Assembly (NCBI GenBank): GCA_900539255.1
Contig: UQBJ01000005.1
Coordinates: 9,325-73,324 of the forward strand
Source of the DNA: an uncultured Campylobacter sp.
GTDB taxonomy: Bacteria; Campylobacterota; Campylobacteria; Campylobacterales; Campylobacteraceae
Reading direction: 5' to 3'
Length of the DNA stretch: 64,000 bases
How positions within the stretch are numbered: position 1 is the first letter of the stretch; each line of letters starts with the position of its first letter. Positions 8,927 to 19,003 of this stretch are shown here, piece by piece. The notes under the pieces were generated by a model that saw only the letters and a list, made by a program, of their open reading frames with translations, was not told where the DNA came from and did not search any database. The position numbers and the translations under genes are program-made.

Positions 8927-10162
8927 ATGCTTGATTTGAAGCTTTTGGAAAAAGACTTTGACAGCGTTGCAGCGAAGTTAAAGGCAAAAAAGGTTGATGA
9001 AAATTTGCTTAAAAATTTGCAAATTTGCTTTGTAAATTTAAAAAAAGAACGCGCTAAACTTGAAGAAGCGCAAGCCTTTCAAAACAAGTTTTCAAAAGAG
9101 TTAGCAAGTGCGAGCGATAAAGAAAATTTAAAGGCAAAACTCAATGAAAACAAGGCAAAAATCAACGAGCTGAATTCAAGGGTAAATGAAATTCAAAACG
9201 AGCTTTTAGAGCTTGCTCACAGCGTGCCAAATATCCCCGATGAGTGCGTGCCTGTTGGAGATGATGAAAATGACAATGTCGAGCTTAAAAAAGTAGGCGA
9301 GTTGCCAAAATTTGACTTTGCCGCAAAAGAGCATTTTGAGCTGGGCGAAAAGCTTGGCTGGCTTGACTTTGTGCGTGGCGTGAAAATCGCTGGAAGTCGC
9401 TTTTGCGTGCTTAAAAATGAGGGCGCGAGATTAAGCCGCGCTCTTGTAAATTATATGATAGATTTTAACGCTAGTCGGGGCTTTGAGCTGGTAAATGTGC
9501 CTTTTATCGTAAATTCTACCACTATGTTTGGCACAGGACAGCTGCCAAAATTCAAAGATGATGCCTATAAAATCGAGGGTGAGGACAGCTATCTCATCTC
9601 CACTTCTGAAATTCCTGTAACCAACCTTTACGCTGATGAAATTTTAGCAAGTGAGGATTTGCCTATCAAAATGACTTGTTATAGTGCTTGCTTTCGCAAA
9701 GAGGCTGGCTCTGCTGGGCGCGATACAAGGGGCATTATAAGGCAGCATCAGTTTGAAAAGGTCGAGCTTGTAAGCATTACAAAGCCTGAGCAAAGTGAGA
9801 GTGTTTTTGATGAAATGTTAGCTTGTGCGAGCGATTTGCTGACAAGTTTGGGGCTAGCGCACCGACAAATGCTTTTATGCACGGGAGATTTGGGCTTTTC
9901 AGCGGCTAAGACTATTGATTTAGAAGTGTGGCTAGCTGGGCAAAACAAATTTAGAGAGATAAGCTCCGTGTCAAATTGCCGTGATTTTCAAGCAAGACGG
10001 GCTAAAATTCGCTTTAAAAACGAGCGGGGCAAAAATGAGCTTGTGCATACGCTTAATGGCTCGTCCCTAGCCGTAGGGCGCACGCTTGTAGCGATAATGG
10101 AAAATTATCAGCAAAAAGACGGCAGCATTTGCGTGCCTGACGCGCTTAGAAAGTATCTGTAA
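8927..10162 (+). CDS. serS: Seryl-tRNA synthetase
   Basis: 411 residues with the N-terminal coiled-coil arm (about residues 25-105) that binds the tRNA-Ser variable arm, followed by a class II catalytic core. Motif 2 is visible as [20 protein letters not shown] and motif 3 as [19 protein letters not shown]. Length and architecture are standard. It is ten bases after trpS and nine before pflB. Confidence 0.97.
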   Translation: MLDLKLLEKDFDSVAAKLKAKKVDENLLKNLQICFVNLKKERAKLEEAQAFQNKFSKELASASDKENLKAKLNENKAKINELNSRVNEIQNELLELAHSVPNIPDECVPVGDDENDNVELKKVGELPKFDFAAKEHFELGEKLGWLDFVRGVKIAGSRFCVLKNEGARLSRALVNYMIDFNASRGFELVNVPFIVNSTTMFGTGQLPKFKDDAYKIEGEDSYLISTSEIPVTNLYADEILASEDLPIKMTCYSACFRKEAGSAGRDTRGIIRQHQFEKVELVSITKPEQSESVFDEMLACASDLLTSLGLAHRQMLLCTGDLGFSAAKTIDLEVWLAGQNKFREISSVSNCRDFQARRAKIRFKNERGKNELVHTLNGSSLAVGRTLVAIMENYQQKDGSICVPDALRKYL

Positions 10163-10170
10163 GGACAAAG

Positions 10171-12450
10171 ATGGCAGAAGAGGTTGTTTTAGAAAAAACA
10201 AGCGAGCAAGACTCAGCAAGCGAAACTGCGCCCAAAAAGGACTGGAAAAAGGACGGCAGGCTTATCTTTGGCGCGGCACTTTTAGCGGGCGTGGTGTTTT
10301 TGCTGATTACAACCTTGCTTTTTGAGAGTTTAACGGGCATAACGCCTAAAAATGTCATCATACCCCAAGCCATACAAGTCGCCGAAGCGATGAGAGATGA
10401 AGAAAATTTCAAATTTGAGATGACAAAGATTGACGGAATGATACAAAAGGCAAACGCGCTTTATCTGCGTGGCGAAATGGAACAAGCCTTGAAAATTTAC
10501 GAGCAAATCGCCGTTTATAGCGAGTCCTTGTCAAATTATAATTTAGGCGTAGCCAAAATGAATCAGCACGATTACAAAGACGCCTTAGAAAGTTTTAAAA
10601 AGGCTATTGAAAGTGGCGAAAATCAAACGGTCGCTGCTATAAATGCCGCCGTTTGCTCGCTTTATCTTAACGACAAGGCTAAATTTGATTATTATGTGGA
10701 TTTAGCTTATGTGTATTTGCCAAACGAAAGCCGCTCACAGCTTTTTAATTATTATTTGAGTTTGATTTATTATTACAAGGGCTTTTACCCCGAAGCCTTG
10801 CAAATGTTGCAAAAAATCGACAACGAAATTTACACTGATAATGCTAAGTATTTAAGCGCAAAAATTTACGCTAAAATGGGGCTAAATGAGCGGGCTTTGC
10901 AGAATTTACAAAGGCAAGGCAGCTATGAAAGTAGCCTTTCTATGGGGCTTTTGTATGCAAGAATGGGCGATTATCAAAAGGCTACAAAGGCACTTGAACG
11001 CTCGATGAAAATCGACAAAGAAAGAAACGCAAGCATTGCCGCTTTAAATTTAATCGACTTAAAAGTAGGCAACTACCAAAGTATGCTTTACCGCACGAAT
11101 TCATACTTTGGCGGGGAGGAAAATTTGATTTTGAACAGACATAAAATCAAAGTGCGCCTTAAAAAAGAGCTTTTAAACATACAGCTTGCGCAAAAAAACT
11201 TTGCTAAGGACTTTATGGCGAGCAAAAAAGAACAAGCGAATTTGCTTTTTTATTTCGCGCCTTATCAGGTTTTTGACACCAAACAAGCGGCAAACTACAT
11301 AAACAAGGCAAATGTCAGCAACTACATACAAAAACAACAAAACAACATAGCCCTTTTAAACGCTAGCTCCACGCTTTCTTCTGTAAATGTCAAACTTTCA
11401 AAAATCATTTCAGGGGCTTTAAACCACAAGCTCAAAGAAGCCAACAAGGACTTTGAAAAGCTCTTAAAATCCTACACCGAACACAGCATTTTGCACTTTG
11501 ATTTGGCTTTAAGCTACGCCCAACTGCAAAAATTTGACTTAGCCTACAAGCACTTTTCAACTTCTTATCATTTGGACTCTAAAAACTACGCTGCGGGTGC
11601 TTTTGCCGTGCTTGCGGGGAATTTAAGCGGAGCGGATACTCGGCGTTTGGTAAGTGAAATCAACGAAAATATCGGTTTAGAGACGAATTTTAATGGGCTG
11701 ATTTATCAAAGTATCATTTCCTTTGCAAATGGCGATTATTTGGCGATGATGCCGTTTTTAGACAGCGAAGTGGCTGATGATTCTTTTAATCTCATCGTTA
11801 AAATCATCGCCGCTAAAAACAACAATTTACACAACCAAAGCGACAACTTAATAGCAAGGCTCAAAGACCTGTTAAATGATGATTTGCTGGCAAATATTTT
11901 GTATTTTAACGCCCGCAACTCAAATTTAAACATAAAAGAATACTCACAAAATGCGCAAATTTACTTTAAAGATATGAAAATCAACTACACAAATTTAGCA
12001 AACGGCGCAAATGTCGTGATGGACGATTATGTGGCTTTGATGCGAATTTGTGGCATTTTAAACCAAGAGCGCGACAAAATCAAACAAGTGCTAGCCGTGA
12101 GTCAAACAAGCGAAATAGGACTCATCACAATGCTTGCTTATATGAACATTTACGCAGGACTTTTTGAAGAAGCTTATGGGCTTTATGACATTTTGATAAA
12201 TGATTATAAGATAAAAGACTCACGCATTTACTTTCTCGCCGCCGTTTCAGCAGTGGGCGCAAACAACCCAAACACCGCCATAGCCTTGCTCGAACTTGCT
12301 AAGGTTGAAGACCCATTTAACCAAGAAGCCACGCTTGCGCTTGCGCTTTTATACCACGAAGTGCAAAACTACGAACCAGCACTCTTTCAATACGGACGCG
12401 TGAGAAATTTCTTTCAAAGCGAATTTTTTACCTTTGACTTGCAGGGCTGA
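10171..12450 (+). CDS. pflB: TPR-containing flagellar motor protein PflB
   Basis: 759 residues with a short cytoplasmic N-terminus, a single membrane segment at about residues 30-52 and a long periplasmic region of TPR-like helical repeats. In C. jejuni the gene directly after serS (Cj0390) is PflB, which scaffolds the MotAB stators around the wide flagellar motor. The assignment rests on that synteny plus the identical architecture. It is probably cotranscribed with the two synthetase genes, an unusual housekeeping-motility pairing. Confidence 0.85.
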   Translation: MAEEVVLEKTSEQDSASETAPKKDWKKDGRLIFGAALLAGVVFLLITTLLFESLTGITPKNVIIPQAIQVAEAMRDEENFKFEMTKIDGMIQKANALYLRGEMEQALKIYEQIAVYSESLSNYNLGVAKMNQHDYKDALESFKKAIESGENQTVAAINAAVCSLYLNDKAKFDYYVDLAYVYLPNESRSQLFNYYLSLIYYYKGFYPEALQMLQKIDNEIYTDNAKYLSAKIYAKMGLNERALQNLQRQGSYESSLSMGLLYARMGDYQKATKALERSMKIDKERNASIAALNLIDLKVGNYQSMLYRTNSYFGGEENLILNRHKIKVRLKKELLNIQLAQKNFAKDFMASKKEQANLLFYFAPYQVFDTKQAANYINKANVSNYIQKQQNNIALLNASSTLSSVNVKLSKIISGALNHKLKEANKDFEKLLKSYTEHSILHFDLALSYAQLQKFDLAYKHFSTSYHLDSKNYAAGAFAVLAGNLSGADTRRLVSEINENIGLETNFNGLIYQSIISFANGDYLAMMPFLDSEVADDSFNLIVKIIAAKNNNLHNQSDNLIARLKDLLNDDLLANILYFNARNSNLNIKEYSQNAQIYFKDMKINYTNLANGANVVMDDYVALMRICGILNQERDKIKQVLAVSQTSEIGLITMLAYMNIYAGLFEEAYGLYDILINDYKIKDSRIYFLAAVSAVGANNPNTAIALLELAKVEDPFNQEATLALALLYHEVQNYEPALFQYGRVRNFFQSEFFTFDLQG

Positions 12451-12541
12451 AAATTCAAAGAAATTTAAGTTTTTTTACTCAGGCTTAAAAAAATTTGCAA
12501 AAATTCAGTCTTAGGTTAGCTAAATAATAATTTTTATTGAT

Positions 12542-12547
12542 TATAAT
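12542..12547 (+). promoter_or_regulatory. -10 box of trxB
   Basis: TATAAT in GATTATAATGC, 50 bases before the trxB ATG. Confidence 0.55.
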
Positions 12548-12596
12548 GCAAAAAGCGAAATTTAAATGTGAATTTTACACAAGAGAAAGGAAAGAA

Positions 12597-13535
12597 ATGT
12601 TAGATTTAGCTATCATCGGCGGCGGTCCAGCTGGGCTTGCCGCAGGACTTTACGCCACGCGCGGAGGACTTAAAAATGTCGTTATGTTTGAGCGGGGAAT
12701 GCCCGGCGGGCAAATCACATCAAGCTCTGAAATCGAAAACTACCCCGGAGTAGCGCAGGTGCTTGATGGAATGTCCTTTATGGCACCGTGGAACGAGCAG
12801 TGTATGCGCTTTGGCTTAAAACACGAAATGACAGGCGTTGAAAGGGTTAGCAAAAATGCTGATGGCTCTTTTAGCGTCTTTGTCGAGGGTGGCAAAGAGC
12901 AAAAAGCTAAATCCGTCATCGTTTGCACAGGCTCAGCCCCGCGCAAGGCTGGATTTAAAGGCGAAGATGAATTTTTTGGCAAAGGTGTCAGCACCTGCGC
13001 CACTTGCGATGGATTTTTCTACAAAAACAAAGAAGTAGCCGTGCTTGGAGGCGGCGACACAGCCATAGAAGAGGCGCTTTATCTTGCAAATATCTGCACC
13101 AAAGTGTATATAATCCACCGCAGAGACGAGTTTCGCGCCGCACCAACCACGCTTGAAAAGGCGCGCAAAAATGCTAAAATCGAATTCATCACAAGCGCGT
13201 TGATAGACGAGGCTTATGGCGATAGCAGCGGGCTTTTGGGCGTAAAAGTTGGGCTAAAAGACGGCTCAAAGCGGGATTTAAAGGTGCCGGGGATTTTCGT
13301 CTTTGTGGGGCTTGATGTGCGAAATGAGGTTTTAAAGCAAGCAAATGGCGAATTTTTGTGCGCTATGGAGCAAAACGGGCAAGTGAGCGTAAATCTCAAA
13401 ATGCAAACAAATGTCGCTGGGCTTTTCGCGGCTGGGGATTTGCGCCAAGATGCGCCAAAGCAAGTAGTGTGCGCCGCTGCTGACGGAGCTGTCGCCGCAC
13501 TTTCGGCTATAAGCTACATAGAGAGTTTGCACTAA
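12597..13535 (+). CDS. trxB: Thioredoxin reductase
   Basis: 312 residues with the FAD-binding GGGPAG near the N-terminus, the redox-active pair CATC (Cys134, Cys137) and the NADPH-binding GGGDTA, in the order of the low-molecular-weight thioredoxin reductases. It reduces thioredoxin with NADPH. The frame is open from 12537, but ATG 12597 starts the canonical Rossmann strand (LDLAIIGGG) and follows AGAGAAAGGAAAG. No thioredoxin gene lies beside it. Confidence 0.95.
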   Translation: MLDLAIIGGGPAGLAAGLYATRGGLKNVVMFERGMPGGQITSSSEIENYPGVAQVLDGMSFMAPWNEQCMRFGLKHEMTGVERVSKNADGSFSVFVEGGKEQKAKSVIVCTGSAPRKAGFKGEDEFFGKGVSTCATCDGFFYKNKEVAVLGGGDTAIEEALYLANICTKVYIIHRRDEFRAAPTTLEKARKNAKIEFITSALIDEAYGDSSGLLGVKVGLKDGSKRDLKVPGIFVFVGLDVRNEVLKQANGEFLCAMEQNGQVSVNLKMQTNVAGLFAAGDLRQDAPKQVVCAAADGAVAALSAISYIESLH

Positions 13536-13543
13536 TCAAGCTT

Positions 13544-13588
13544 CAAAGCGCATTTTAAAGTGAAATTCAGCTTTTAAAATGTGCTTTG
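13544..13588 (+). terminator. Stem-loop after trxB
   Basis: CAAAGCGCATTTTAAAG pairs with CTTTTAAAATGTGCTTTG across a loop of about 10 bases, starting eight bases after the trxB stop. It has no long T run, so it may be an mRNA-stabilising or weak terminator hairpin. Confidence 0.5.
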
Positions 13589-13761
13589 TAAGCGTAATTA
13601 TTATCATTGCAAGCAAGGCTTGTGCTTTGTGGGGCAAACTTTTGCAAAGCAAAGTTTTAAAAACTCTGCTATGCTTGTAAGGTTTGTTTGCAAAGGCAAG
13701 GCGTAAAAATAGCGTTTTTGAAAATGGGGCTAAATTTTTAAATTTAGTGTCAAAAATTTGC

Positions 13762-13767
13762 TATACT
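13762..13767 (+). promoter_or_regulatory. -10 box of the AAA-like gene
   Basis: TATACT in TTGCTATACTATCC, 22 bases before the ATG at 13789. Confidence 0.5.
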
Positions 13768-13788
13768 ATCCTTTTTAAAAGGAAAAAA

Positions 13789-14850
13789 ATGCAAATTTTG
13801 GAATTTTTTTATGAAAATGCGCCCCAAAACAAGCCCACAACGAGCCGCAAAGTAAGGCTTGATAGCCAAAACACGCTCATCAAAGGCGCAAGGCATTCGG
13901 GCAAAAAATCGCTCATTTTGGATTATTTAAGCGGCTTTGAAAGGGACAAATATCTTTTTTTAGACTTTGAAGATGTAAGATTTAGCGAAAAATGCCTTGA
14001 AAATTTAGCAAAGTTTGTGCTAAACAAACAAGCCTCAGCGCAGGATTTAAAAATCATCGTTTTTTACGGAGTAAGCAAGGATTTTAGCTATGATTTTGCG
14101 CCCCTTTTAAAGCACGCTCAAATCATCGTTGCGAGTGAATTTAGCTCGCTTGAAATTCCAAATTTCAAAGAAATCAAACTTGATTTTTTAGACTTTGAAG
14201 AATTTGTAAGCCTGAGCAAAAAAAACGCGCCCATAAATTCGCAAGTAGGGGCGTTTTTGCAGGCGGGCAGAAGTTTTTGTGTGGATTTAAATGAGCATTT
14301 AAGGGCGCATTTTTGTGATTTAGAGCGTGAAATTTTAAGGCATATTGCTCTAAATTTGGGCGCAGAATTTAGCGCAAACGAGCTTTACGGACGGCTTAAA
14401 CGCAAACAAAAAATCTCCAAAGACAGCCTTTACAAAGCCATAAGCGAGCTTGAAAACAAAGGCGTGGTGCATTTTTTGCCCTTTGCAAACAAAAGGCTTA
14501 AAAAGGCGTATTTTGGCGACTTTGCCCTTAAAAATGCCCTTTGTATTGACAAAAATTTCAAACAACTCTTTGCGAATGTCGTTTTTACCGAGCTTTTCAA
14601 ACTCAAAGATGAGCTAGTGTATAATAATTCTTTTGAATTTTATCTTTTAAACGCTAAAACCGCCTTTATCCCAAGCCCCACGCTTGACATAGCGCTCATA
14701 GAGCTTAAAGCTAAAAAACTGCTTTCAAAAGCCCTTGAAATAGGCATTTTTCACATAGTTTTCATCACGCTTTCAACGCAACACCGCTTTTTTGAAAGCG
14801 GCGTAAAAGTGGAGGCTTTGCCCTTTGATGAGTGGGCTTTGGGGTTTTAA
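13789..14850 (+). CDS. AAA-like ATP-binding protein, unknown target
   Basis: 353 residues. Residues 33-41 (GARHSGKKS) form a P-loop, and KYLFLDFEDVRF further on fits a Walker B region, the pattern of AAA_14/DUF4143-type ATPases. A middle part (about residues 190-270) looks like a winged helix. The family is poorly understood; some members act in toxin-antitoxin-like or DNA-associated roles. ATG 13789 after AAAAGGA is preferred over the longer open frame from 13684. It stands alone, ahead of the rrf2-flhA unit. Confidence 0.75.
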   Translation: MQILEFFYENAPQNKPTTSRKVRLDSQNTLIKGARHSGKKSLILDYLSGFERDKYLFLDFEDVRFSEKCLENLAKFVLNKQASAQDLKIIVFYGVSKDFSYDFAPLLKHAQIIVASEFSSLEIPNFKEIKLDFLDFEEFVSLSKKNAPINSQVGAFLQAGRSFCVDLNEHLRAHFCDLEREILRHIALNLGAEFSANELYGRLKRKQKISKDSLYKAISELENKGVVHFLPFANKRLKKAYFGDFALKNALCIDKNFKQLFANVVFTELFKLKDELVYNNSFEFYLLNAKTAFIPSPTLDIALIELKAKKLLSKALEIGIFHIVFITLSTQHRFFESGVKVEALPFDEWALGF

Positions 14851-14907
14851 AAGCATTTATGCGCTAAAAATTTCAAGCTATAAAGTAAAAATTTAAGAAA
14901 AAACTGC

Positions 14908-14913
14908 TATAAT
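14908..14913 (+). promoter_or_regulatory. -10 box of rrf2-flhA
   Basis: TATAAT in CTGCTATAATAAAG, 30 bases before the ATG of the Rrf2 regulator. The only clear promoter ahead of flhA. Confidence 0.6.
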
Positions 14914-14942
14914 AAAGCTCTATTTTACACCAAAGGAATTCT

Positions 14943-15341
14943 ATGCTTTTTACAAAGGCGAGCGAGTATGCACTACTAGGGCTTATTTACATAGCGGATA
15001 AAGAAAATCCCCAAGATGTCGAGACTATGGCGGCTGAGCTTGAAATTTCACGCAGTTTTTTAGCTAAAATCCTGCAAGTTTTAGCCAAAGACGGGCTTTT
15101 AAAGTCCTACAAAGGCGCAAGGGGCGGCTTTGCGCTGGTGAAAACCCCCGACAAATACACTATCAAAGAGATTATCGATAGTGCGGAAAAGAGAGAAGTC
15201 AGCATTTTTGAATGCTCGCAAGGCATTTGTCCTAGCGACAAAGGCTCAAAATGCTATATCTTGCCTGTTTTAAAAGACTTGCAGGTAAAAATGGACGAGC
15301 ATTTAAGCTCCATAAGCCTAGCGGATATGATGAAAAGATAA
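14943..15341 (+). CDS. Rrf2-family regulator with three cysteines
   Basis: 132 residues: an N-terminal winged helix (helix-turn-helix about residues 25-50, then a KGARGGFAL wing) and a C-terminal dimerisation helix. Cys91, Cys96 and Cys104 lie where IscR and NsrR bind an Fe-S cluster, so it probably senses iron-sulfur status, oxygen or nitric oxide; spacing is x4/x7 rather than the x5/x5 of IscR. Its TAA overlaps the flhA ATG (TAATG), so regulator and export gate are translationally coupled. Autoregulation is likely for the family. Confidence 0.85.
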   Translation: MLFTKASEYALLGLIYIADKENPQDVETMAAELEISRSFLAKILQVLAKDGLLKSYKGARGGFALVKTPDKYTIKEIIDSAEKREVSIFECSQGICPSDKGSKCYILPVLKDLQVKMDEHLSSISLADMMKR

Positions 15342-17509
15342 TGGCAAAACGAAAGATACTTGATTTAGTCGCGCCCATCGCGCCTTATCTTGCGCCCTTA
15401 ATCGCGCCTATTGTGAAGGCAAAAAGCCTTGCTGTGGTAGGCTTTTTGATTTGTATTTTAGGCGTCATCATCGTGCCTTTGCCGCCGATGGTTTTGGACT
15501 TTTTTTTAGCGGTGAGCTTGGCTATTTCGGTGCTTGTCATTTTGATTTCTATTTATATCCCAAAGCCTACGGATTTGACGACTTTTCCTACGCTTTTGCT
15601 TGTCATCACGCTTTTTAGGCTTTCTTTAAATGTCGCTACCACGCGTATGATTCTCACAAACGGACCCCAAGAAGCCACACAACCTGGGGCTGTAAGCCAC
15701 ATAATCCGCGCTTTTGGCGACTTTGTGGTAGGCGGAAATTTAGTTATCGGTATAGTGGTTTTTTGCATACTTGTGCTTATCAACTTTATGGTAGTTACTA
15801 AGGGTTCAACCCGCGTGAGCGAAGTAAAGGCGCGCTTTGAGCTTGATGCGATGCCGGGCAAGCAAATGGCGATAGATGCTGATTTAAACGCTGGACTCAT
15901 CGATGAAAACACCGCGAAAAAAAGGCGCGAAGAAATCATCTCTGATTCGAGCTTTTATGGAGCTATGGACGGCTCGTCTAAATTCATCAAAGGCGATGCG
16001 ATTGCGGGTATTATCATCACGCTTGTCAATATCATCGGCGGAATTTTAATCGGCTATTTTCAGCACGATATGAGTTTAGGCTCAGCGGCAAACACTTTCA
16101 CGCTTTTAACCATAGGCGATGGGCTTGTGTCGCAAATCCCCGGGCTTATCACTTCTGTGGCGATGGCTATCATCATCACGCGCGCAAACAAAGATGAAGA
16201 AAATTTCGCTGAGGGCAGCTTAAATCAGCTTTTGGGCGAGTATCGCACGCTTTTAATCGTGGGCTTTATCTTGTTTATCTTTGCTTTGGTGCCGGGCTTG
16301 CCGACCTTTTCGCTTGGCTTTATCGCCTTTGTTTTTTTGACACTTGGCTTTATCATCAAGCAGGCAAAAGAAGGCAAACTCAATGTAAATGTCATCAAAA
16401 AGCCAGATGCCACGCCAGCAAGCGCCCCAGCGCCTAGAAAAAGCGAAGAAGACATTGTCAAAGAAGAACAAAGCCGCATAGATGACATTTTGAAAATCGA
16501 AATTTTAGAGTTGGAGCTAGGATATGGGCTGATTCGCCTTGCGGAAAAAGAGCTTACCGAGCGCATTCGCTCTATGCGGCGCAGCATAGCGCAGGCTTTG
16601 GGCTTTTTGATGCCTAAAATTCGCATTAGAGACAACTTACAATTAAAGCCAAATGAGTATAATTTCAAGCTCAAAGGCGTTGTCGTGGCGAGTGCTGAAA
16701 TTTACCCCGACAAATACCTAGCGATGGATAGTGGCTTTATCACGGAGGAAATTGACGGCATAGCTACCAAAGAACCAGCCTTTAACTCAGATGCCCTTTG
16801 GATAGATGCCAACCAAAAAGATGACGCCACGCTTAAAGGCTACATAGTTATCGACCCTGCAAGTGTCATCTCCACGCATATGAGCGAGCTTATCAAGGCT
16901 CACGCTAGCGAGCTGCTCACACGCCAAGAAGTGCAAGTGCTGCTTGATAAGGTGCAAAAAGACTATCCTGTCATTGTCGAGGACTGCTTGAAAGTAACGA
17001 GCATAGGGCTTATCCAAAAGGTGCTTAAAAGTTTGCTTAAAGACCAAATTCCTATCAAAGATATGCTAACCATACTTGAAGCCCTTACCGATGTGGCTGA
17101 GATAAGCAAGAGTTTTGATGCGGTTATGGAGCATACTCGTGCCGCACTTGCCCGTGTCATCACAAATTTATATGTCGATGAAAAGGGAAATTTAAGCATT
17201 TATCTTTTAGACACAGCCGCATCGGCGAAACTTTTGGAGCTTTTGCAGTTTGACAACCAAAAAGGCGAGTATCGCTTACTCATCAATGTCAATCAAACAG
17301 AAGCCCTTATCAATGCCTTTAAAGCCGAGCTTGCAAATGTCTCAAACACGCGCATAAAGCCTTTTATCCTTTGTGTTGAGCCGAGTTTGCGTAAGGTGCT
17401 GGCTAAAATTTGCTCTGATTTTGGTATAAAAATCATCGTGTTAAGTTTCGCAGAAATCGCTGAAAACACAAATTTTGAAACAGAAGGTGTCATAAAGGTG
17501 GATTTATAA
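15341..17509 (+). CDS. flhA: Flagellar type III export gate protein FlhA
   Basis: 722 residues: eight membrane segments in the first 330 residues, then a large cytoplasmic domain that docks export substrates and chaperones. The conserved region PTLLLVITLFRLSLNVATTR is present, as is the MPGKQMAIDADLNAG segment of the cytoplasmic loop. The start is ATG 15341 in the TAATG junction; the frame is open further up inside rrf2 but that gives no homologous sequence. It ends in another TAATG with the DHH gene. In Campylobacter FlhA also feeds the FlgSR-RpoN signal. Confidence 0.97.
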   Translation: MAKRKILDLVAPIAPYLAPLIAPIVKAKSLAVVGFLICILGVIIVPLPPMVLDFFLAVSLAISVLVILISIYIPKPTDLTTFPTLLLVITLFRLSLNVATTRMILTNGPQEATQPGAVSHIIRAFGDFVVGGNLVIGIVVFCILVLINFMVVTKGSTRVSEVKARFELDAMPGKQMAIDADLNAGLIDENTAKKRREEIISDSSFYGAMDGSSKFIKGDAIAGIIITLVNIIGGILIGYFQHDMSLGSAANTFTLLTIGDGLVSQIPGLITSVAMAIIITRANKDEENFAEGSLNQLLGEYRTLLIVGFILFIFALVPGLPTFSLGFIAFVFLTLGFIIKQAKEGKLNVNVIKKPDATPASAPAPRKSEEDIVKEEQSRIDDILKIEILELELGYGLIRLAEKELTERIRSMRRSIAQALGFLMPKIRIRDNLQLKPNEYNFKLKGVVVASAEIYPDKYLAMDSGFITEEIDGIATKEPAFNSDALWIDANQKDDATLKGYIVIDPASVISTHMSELIKAHASELLTRQEVQVLLDKVQKDYPVIVEDCLKVTSIGLIQKVLKSLLKDQIPIKDMLTILEALTDVAEISKSFDAVMEHTRAALARVITNLYVDEKGNLSIYLLDTAASAKLLELLQFDNQKGEYRLLINVNQTEALINAFKAELANVSNTRIKPFILCVEPSLRKVLAKICSDFGIKIIVLSFAEIAENTNFETEGVIKVDL

Positions 17510-18546
17510 TGAAAATTTATCATCTTTCGCACACGGATTTAGACGGCTATGCTTGTCAATTTGTGGTGAATTTTTACTTTAAAAATGTCGTGTTTTTTAA
17601 CTCCAACTATGGGCGTGAAATCAGCGATACCTTTGCGATGATACTTTCGCGCATTGAAAAGGATTTAACGCTCAATCCAAACGAGAAATTTTTGGTTTTA
17701 ATTAGCGATTTAAATTTAAATTTAGCGCAATGCGAGGACTTTGAAAAAGCCTTGCAAGGCAAAAATGCTAAACTCTTGCTGCTTGACCATCATCAAAGTG
17801 GCTTGGAGTGTTCGCAAAAGTATGAGTGGTATTTTTTAGACAATGCAAGGTGCGCTGCTAAAATCGTGTATGAATTTTTTGCGCGAATTTGCGGGGAAAA
17901 TGAGCCTTTGGCGCGTTTTATCGCTGTGGTGAATGCTGTTGATATTTGGCTTAAAGATGATGAGAATTTCGAGCTTGGCAAGGTGTGTTTGATGATGATT
18001 GCGACTGCAAAAGAGATAAACCGCGTTATGTTTGTGGAGCAAAATACGCGATATATGTTTTTTTTGTTGCAAAAGGCTATGGATTTTGTGGGCGTTGAGT
18101 TTGGTAATGTAGCACTTGATGACGCACTGCACGGCTTTAAAAAAGAATTTTTTGGCTCAAAGCGCGATACTTTGGGCAATCTCATAGCTGATTATATGGT
18201 AGAGCTTTTAAGCGAGCAAAAAGAGCGTTTCGAGCTTGACTACAAGGGACATAGGGGAATTCTTACGCATAATATCGGTAGCACTTCGGTGATAGGTAAT
18301 GATTTTTTGCTGAAAAACCCTGAATTTGACTTTTTCATCGACATAAGCTCACGCAAATCATTGAGTTTTCGGGCAAATGGCAAGCTTGATGTGAGCCAAA
18401 TGGCGCAAAAGCTCGTAGGTGGCGGCGGGCATAAAAACGCAAGTGGAGGGCTTTTTGTTGGCTTTAAGGACAGCAGTGATTATTTTATTGTAAAGGCACA
18501 AGTTGAAGATTTGATTAAAAGTAAAGAAATGGGGGTGCAAAAATGA
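17509..18546 (+). CDS. DHH-family phosphoesterase
   Basis: 345 residues. Metal-binding motifs are HTDLDG (residues 8-13) and LLLDHHQSG, with the DHHA1-type C-terminal motif GGGGHKNASGG. The family hydrolyses short oligonucleotides, pAp or cyclic dinucleotides using Mn2+; the substrate here is not evident. It starts in the flhA stop (TAATG) and ends in an ATGA overlap with the next ORF. Cotranscription with flhA hints at, but does not prove, a role near motility signalling. Confidence 0.87.
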   Translation: MKIYHLSHTDLDGYACQFVVNFYFKNVVFFNSNYGREISDTFAMILSRIEKDLTLNPNEKFLVLISDLNLNLAQCEDFEKALQGKNAKLLLLDHHQSGLECSQKYEWYFLDNARCAAKIVYEFFARICGENEPLARFIAVVNAVDIWLKDDENFELGKVCLMMIATAKEINRVMFVEQNTRYMFFLLQKAMDFVGVEFGNVALDDALHGFKKEFFGSKRDTLGNLIADYMVELLSEQKERFELDYKGHRGILTHNIGSTSVIGNDFLLKNPEFDFFIDISSRKSLSFRANGKLDVSQMAQKLVGGGGHKNASGGLFVGFKDSSDYFIVKAQVEDLIKSKEMGVQK

Positions 18547-18764
18547 ATGAAGATTTGCAGGATTTGCAGTATGAGTTAAGCGTGGTTTTGGAGGCTATGC
18601 TACTTTATGCGGGCGTAGCGCGCCAAAGGCTTGAAGAGGCTGTGGAGGCTTACATAGAGTGCATCGACAAGGTGCTTGAAAACTCAGACAAAGAGGGCGT
18701 TGATGAGATTTTAGCTGTGGTTGAGTATCTAAAAACGCACAACAAAGAGCTTTTCAAGGCGTAA
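18543..18764 (+). CDS. Small acidic helical protein, unknown function
   Basis: 73 residues, nearly all alpha-helical and acidic (DLQDLQYELSVVLEAMLLYA at the start, VLENSDKEGVDEILAVVEYL near the end). Overlap of ATGA with the DHH gene makes it the last member of the rrf2-flhA-DHH unit. I recognise no family. A helical-hairpin chaperone or adaptor shape is compatible but unproved. Confidence 0.75.
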   Translation: MNEDLQDLQYELSVVLEAMLLYAGVARQRLEEAVEAYIECIDKVLENSDKEGVDEILAVVEYLKTHNKELFKA

Positions 18765-18897
18765 ATTTCTTTTAAACGGCGTTTTTGCGGACTTTGCCGC
18801 TTGTCATCAAATGAACATTTGGCGTAAAAATGGCTTTTGAGCCTTAAAAACAAGTGATTTACGCCTAAAAATTTAAAATTTAATACTCATCAAGCGT

Positions 18898-18921
18898 AAA
18901 AAGCCTAAAAAATGGCTTTTT
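18898..18921. terminator. Bidirectional terminator between convergent genes
   Basis: AAAAAGCC and GGCTTTTT flank an 8-base loop; the stem carries a T run on both strands. It sits between the end of the flhA unit and the end of the minus-strand 45-residue gene. A second AT palindrome (AAAAATAGCTATTTTT) follows at 18949-18964. The rest of 18765-19003 holds no gene that I see. Confidence 0.7.
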
Positions 18922-19003
18922 GTGTCCTAAATAAGCGTTTTTTAGCCTAAAAATAGCTATTTTTGCGTTAAACAATGGCATTTTAGCTTACAATAAAGAG
19001 CTT

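Noticed and set aside
13536..13760. Possible tRNA or small RNA between trxB and the AAA-like gene
   Set aside because: Apart from the stem-loop at 13544-13588 there is no cloverleaf, no TTCGA-type arm and no clear transcription unit.
16225..16674. 149-residue minus-strand frame opposite flhA
   Set aside because: Lies entirely within the FlhA coding sequence and has low-complexity Ser/Lys composition.
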